A stretch of DNA of 35,650 bases from Clostridiaceae bacterium (GTDB lineage: Bacteria > Bacillota > Clostridia > Saccharofermentanales > DTU023). The position numbers and the translations under genes are program-made. Positions 35,054 to 35,650 of this stretch are shown in pieces. The DNA is taken from positions 1-35,650 of the forward strand of contig DUVN01000008.1 of the NCBI GenBank assembly GCA_012841015.1. The letters are read 5' to 3'. Numbering within the stretch: position 1 is the first letter of the stretch; every line of letters begins with the position of its first letter. Below the pieces are notes generated by a model. That model searched no databases. It was given only the letters and a program-made list of their open reading frames with translations, and had not been told where the DNA came from.

Positions 35054-35437
35054 ATGGATAAAGAAAAACTCGCCGGAATCCTTGAGAACGTGAAAAGTCT
35101 TACGATTCTTGAACTGAATGAACTCGTGAGAATGATGGAAGACGAATTTGGTGTTTCTGCTGCTGCGATGGCGATTGCTGCACCGTCAGCTGACGGCGCC
35201 GCAGGCGAAGCCGAAGAAGAAGTGAAAACGGAATTTGACGTTGTTCTCAAGAACGCAGGACAAGCGAAGATCGCGGTTATTAAGGCCGTTCGTGAGATTA
35301 CGGGGCTCGGCCTGAAAGAAGCAAAAGGCCTTGTCGATGCAGCACCTAAGGCCATCAAAGAGAAGGTTAGCCGTGAGGAAGCTGAGGACGCCGCTAATAA
35401 GCTTAAAGAAGCTGGCGCAGAAGTCGAAATCGAGTAA
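35054..35437 (+). CDS. rplL: 50S ribosomal protein L7/L12
   Basis: A 127-residue ribosomal stalk protein. The N-terminal dimerisation domain is [19 protein letters not shown], the Ala/Gly/Glu-rich hinge is at about 36-55, and the C-terminal factor-binding domain has [20 protein letters not shown] and [18 protein letters not shown] 35054 is preceded by AGGAGG; the frame is open 38 codons upstream, but the protein family starts here. Several copies per ribosome are needed, in line with separate control of this gene. A strong terminator follows and rpoB is not found next. Confidence 0.97.
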   Translation: MDKEKLAGILENVKSLTILELNELVRMMEDEFGVSAAAMAIAAPSADGAAGEAEEEVKTEFDVVLKNAGQAKIAVIKAVREITGLGLKEAKGLVDAAPKAIKEKVSREEAEDAANKLKEAGAEVEIE

Positions 35438-35466
35438 TGTCTTGATCTTTTCTTGATTTGATTCGT

Positions 35467-35512
35467 AAGAGGAGGTTGTACCGACGCGGCAACCTCCTCT
35501 TTAGTCTTTTTG
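35467..35512 (+). terminator. Strong intrinsic terminator after rplL
   Basis: Perfect 12-bp arms AAGAGGAGGTTG (35467-35478) and CAACCTCCTCTT (35490-35501) enclose an 11-base loop and run into TTTAGTCTTTTT. It ends the ribosomal protein operon. Confidence 0.93.
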
Positions 35513-35532
35513 TAAGCTCCCTCAAGTCAAGT

Positions 35533-35650
35533 TGGTCAAAATTTACACCTCGGGTAACGCGGGCTATCCGAAAGCGTCATTTTTGACCAGACTCGGGCTT
35601 TTTCAAACCGATTGTGGTCAAAATTTACACCTTGGGTAAGGAGCTCTTGC
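35533..35650. repeat. Diverged inverted copy of the 82-bp-period repeat
   Basis: TGGTCAAAATTTACACC occurs at 35533-35549 and again at 35615-35631, exactly 82 bp apart. In reverse complement the whole stretch aligns with the left-edge units (shared parts include CAATCG, CTGG(A/T)CAAAAATGAC, ACCC(A/G)AGGTGTAAAT), but differs at many positions. Orientation is opposite to the left array, as for the facing ends of two related insertion sequences. The body would lie to the right of the window. Confidence 0.6.

Overview
The window looks like part of the chromosome of a fermentative anaerobic Bacillota, probably Clostridia-like. The evidence is a DnaD plus DnaI-type primosome pair, a four-cysteine ribosomal protein L33, a short single-helix SecE, an L10-type leader in front of rplJ, a one-polypeptide pyruvate:ferredoxin oxidoreductase and strong AGGAGG ribosome binding sites. 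No rRNA, tRNA or CRISPR array was seen. I cannot name the species from the sequence.

Left part (1-5200): the first 324 bases hold a perfect 36-bp palindrome and a tandem array with an 82-bp period that resembles the multiple terminal repeats of IS21-type insertion sequences. Four leftward genes follow: an amino acid:sodium symporter translationally coupled to a small membrane protein, a GT4 glycosyltransferase of the glycolipid-synthase type, and an NAD-dependent epimerase.

Middle (5448-19494): a P-loop protein with a C-terminal motif like the alanyl-tRNA synthetase editing domain sits next to a fused CitX-CitG enzyme with no citrate lyase genes in view. Then come an SH3/NlpC-P60 cell wall hydrolase with a near-consensus promoter, a GtrB-like glycosyltransferase and a PHP phosphoesterase. 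A lower-glycolysis module follows: a fused phosphoglycerate kinase/triosephosphate isomerase, cofactor-independent phosphoglycerate mutase and pyruvate:ferredoxin oxidoreductase. It ends at a perfect 19-bp-stem hairpin.

Middle right (19837-31285): dnaD, a dnaI-like loader gene, acpS and a membrane-anchored SH3 protein whose NlpC/P60-like domain has lost its catalytic residues form one tight operon. Next is a nucleoside salvage operon: a BMP-type lipoprotein, an ATPase with two ABC domains, two permeases, two tandem nucleoside hydrolases and an azoreductase-like flavoprotein. It has a consensus-like promoter and an intercistronic hairpin after the lipoprotein gene.

Right part (31398-35650): rpmG-secE-nusG-rplK-rplA-[L10 leader]-rplJ-rplL. 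SecE has an unusual acidic Ser/Thr/Glu-rich tail, the rplJ-rplL spacer is unusually long and structured, and a strong terminator follows rplL where rpoB would be expected. Beyond it lies a diverged, inverted copy of the 82-bp-period repeat from the left edge. The window is therefore bounded on both sides by the same repeat family, as expected if a contig broke at related insertion sequences.

I see no obvious new multi-gene system. The best leads are the catalytically dead NlpC/P60 protein in a replication operon, the editing-domain-like P-loop protein paired with an orphan CitXG, the PGK-TIM fusion with an unusual active-site Glu, and the repeat family at both edges.
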